This document shows positions 5,628 to 5,682 of a DNA stretch of 5,682 nt, one piece after another (the stretch's first letter is position 1; every line of letters begins with the position of its first letter). Both the position numbers and the translations under genes were made by a program. Source of the DNA: an uncultured Lachnospiraceae bacterium (GTDB taxonomy: Bacteria; Bacillota; Clostridia; Lachnospirales; Lachnospiraceae); the NCBI GenBank assembly GCA_905236275.1, contig CAJOPI010000017.1:1-5682 (forward strand). The letters run 5' to 3'. The notes under the pieces were generated by a model. That model searched no databases, was not told the DNA's origin, and saw only the letters and a program-made list of their open reading frames with translations.

Positions 5628-5682
5628 TTCGTGCTCCCACAATCCCACCCAATATTCGTGTTTTCGTGGTGCTTCGCCCCAC
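5613..5682. repeat. GC-rich inverted repeat block upstream of the operon, running off the window
   Basis: GGGATTGT (5613-5620) pairs perfectly with ACAATCCC (5639-5646). Inside, GCAC (5624-5627) pairs with GTGC (5631-5634) around a TTC loop. Beyond it TTCGTG recurs at 5628-5633, 5655-5660 and 5663-5668, and a second GC-rich partial hairpin (GTGG 5666-5669, CCAC 5679-5682) is cut by the window edge. The block is visibly more GC-rich than the AT-rich promoter beside it. It could be a dispersed palindromic repeat, an activator-binding region, or the terminator of a gene beyond the edge. All three minus-strand frames stay open from the edge for 23-30 codons, so a gene end cannot be excluded. Confidence 0.5.

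Overview
The window reads as chromosomal DNA from an anaerobic Firmicute, most likely a Lachnospiraceae member of the Butyrivibrio/Pseudobutyrivibrio type. This is inferred from moderate GC content, AGGAGG-type ribosome binding sites, a surface-type subtilase with a lysine-rich beta C-terminal module ending in a GNYKGT motif, a Firmicutes-type double DUF2798 membrane protein, and a GH36 alpha-galactosidase of the roughly 750-residue cytoplasmic class. No marker gene fixes the species.

Layout: (1) 1-1497, plus strand: the 3' part of a secreted or surface S8 serine protease. Its start, signal peptide and catalytic Asp lie left of the window. It ends at a strong hairpin (1524-1555). (2) 1580-1752: a well-formed promoter (exact UP-element consensus match, extended -10) and a leader of about 115 nt, driving a four-helix DUF2798 membrane protein (1753-2247). 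(3) 2253-2300: a long hairpin between convergent genes, whose right arm contains the last codons and stop of the gene from the other side. (4) 5556-2290, minus strand: a two-gene operon. A GH36 alpha-galactosidase (3304-5556) comes first, followed 3 bp later by a Gfo/Idh/MocA NAD(P)-dependent oxidoreductase (2290-3300) whose ribosome binding site lies inside the galactosidase 3' end. (5) 5587-5682: the operon's control region, with a TATAAT box, a 10-bp palindrome over the predicted start of transcription, a larger GC-rich inverted repeat and three TTCGTG copies (CACGAA on the coding strand).

How the genes may work together: the minus-strand pair probably serves intracellular use of alpha-galactosides (raffinose-family sugars, melibiose or galactomannan fragments). 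The galactosidase releases galactose and the oxidoreductase may act on a sugar from the same diet. The protease and the DUF2798 gene are separate plus-strand units with no evident link to sugar use.

I found no tRNA, rRNA, CRISPR array, insertion sequence or phage gene, and no clear new multi-gene system. The most interesting parts are the regulatory architecture: the coding-end hairpin, the near-ideal promoter in front of an uncharacterised membrane protein, and the repeat/operator block at the right edge.
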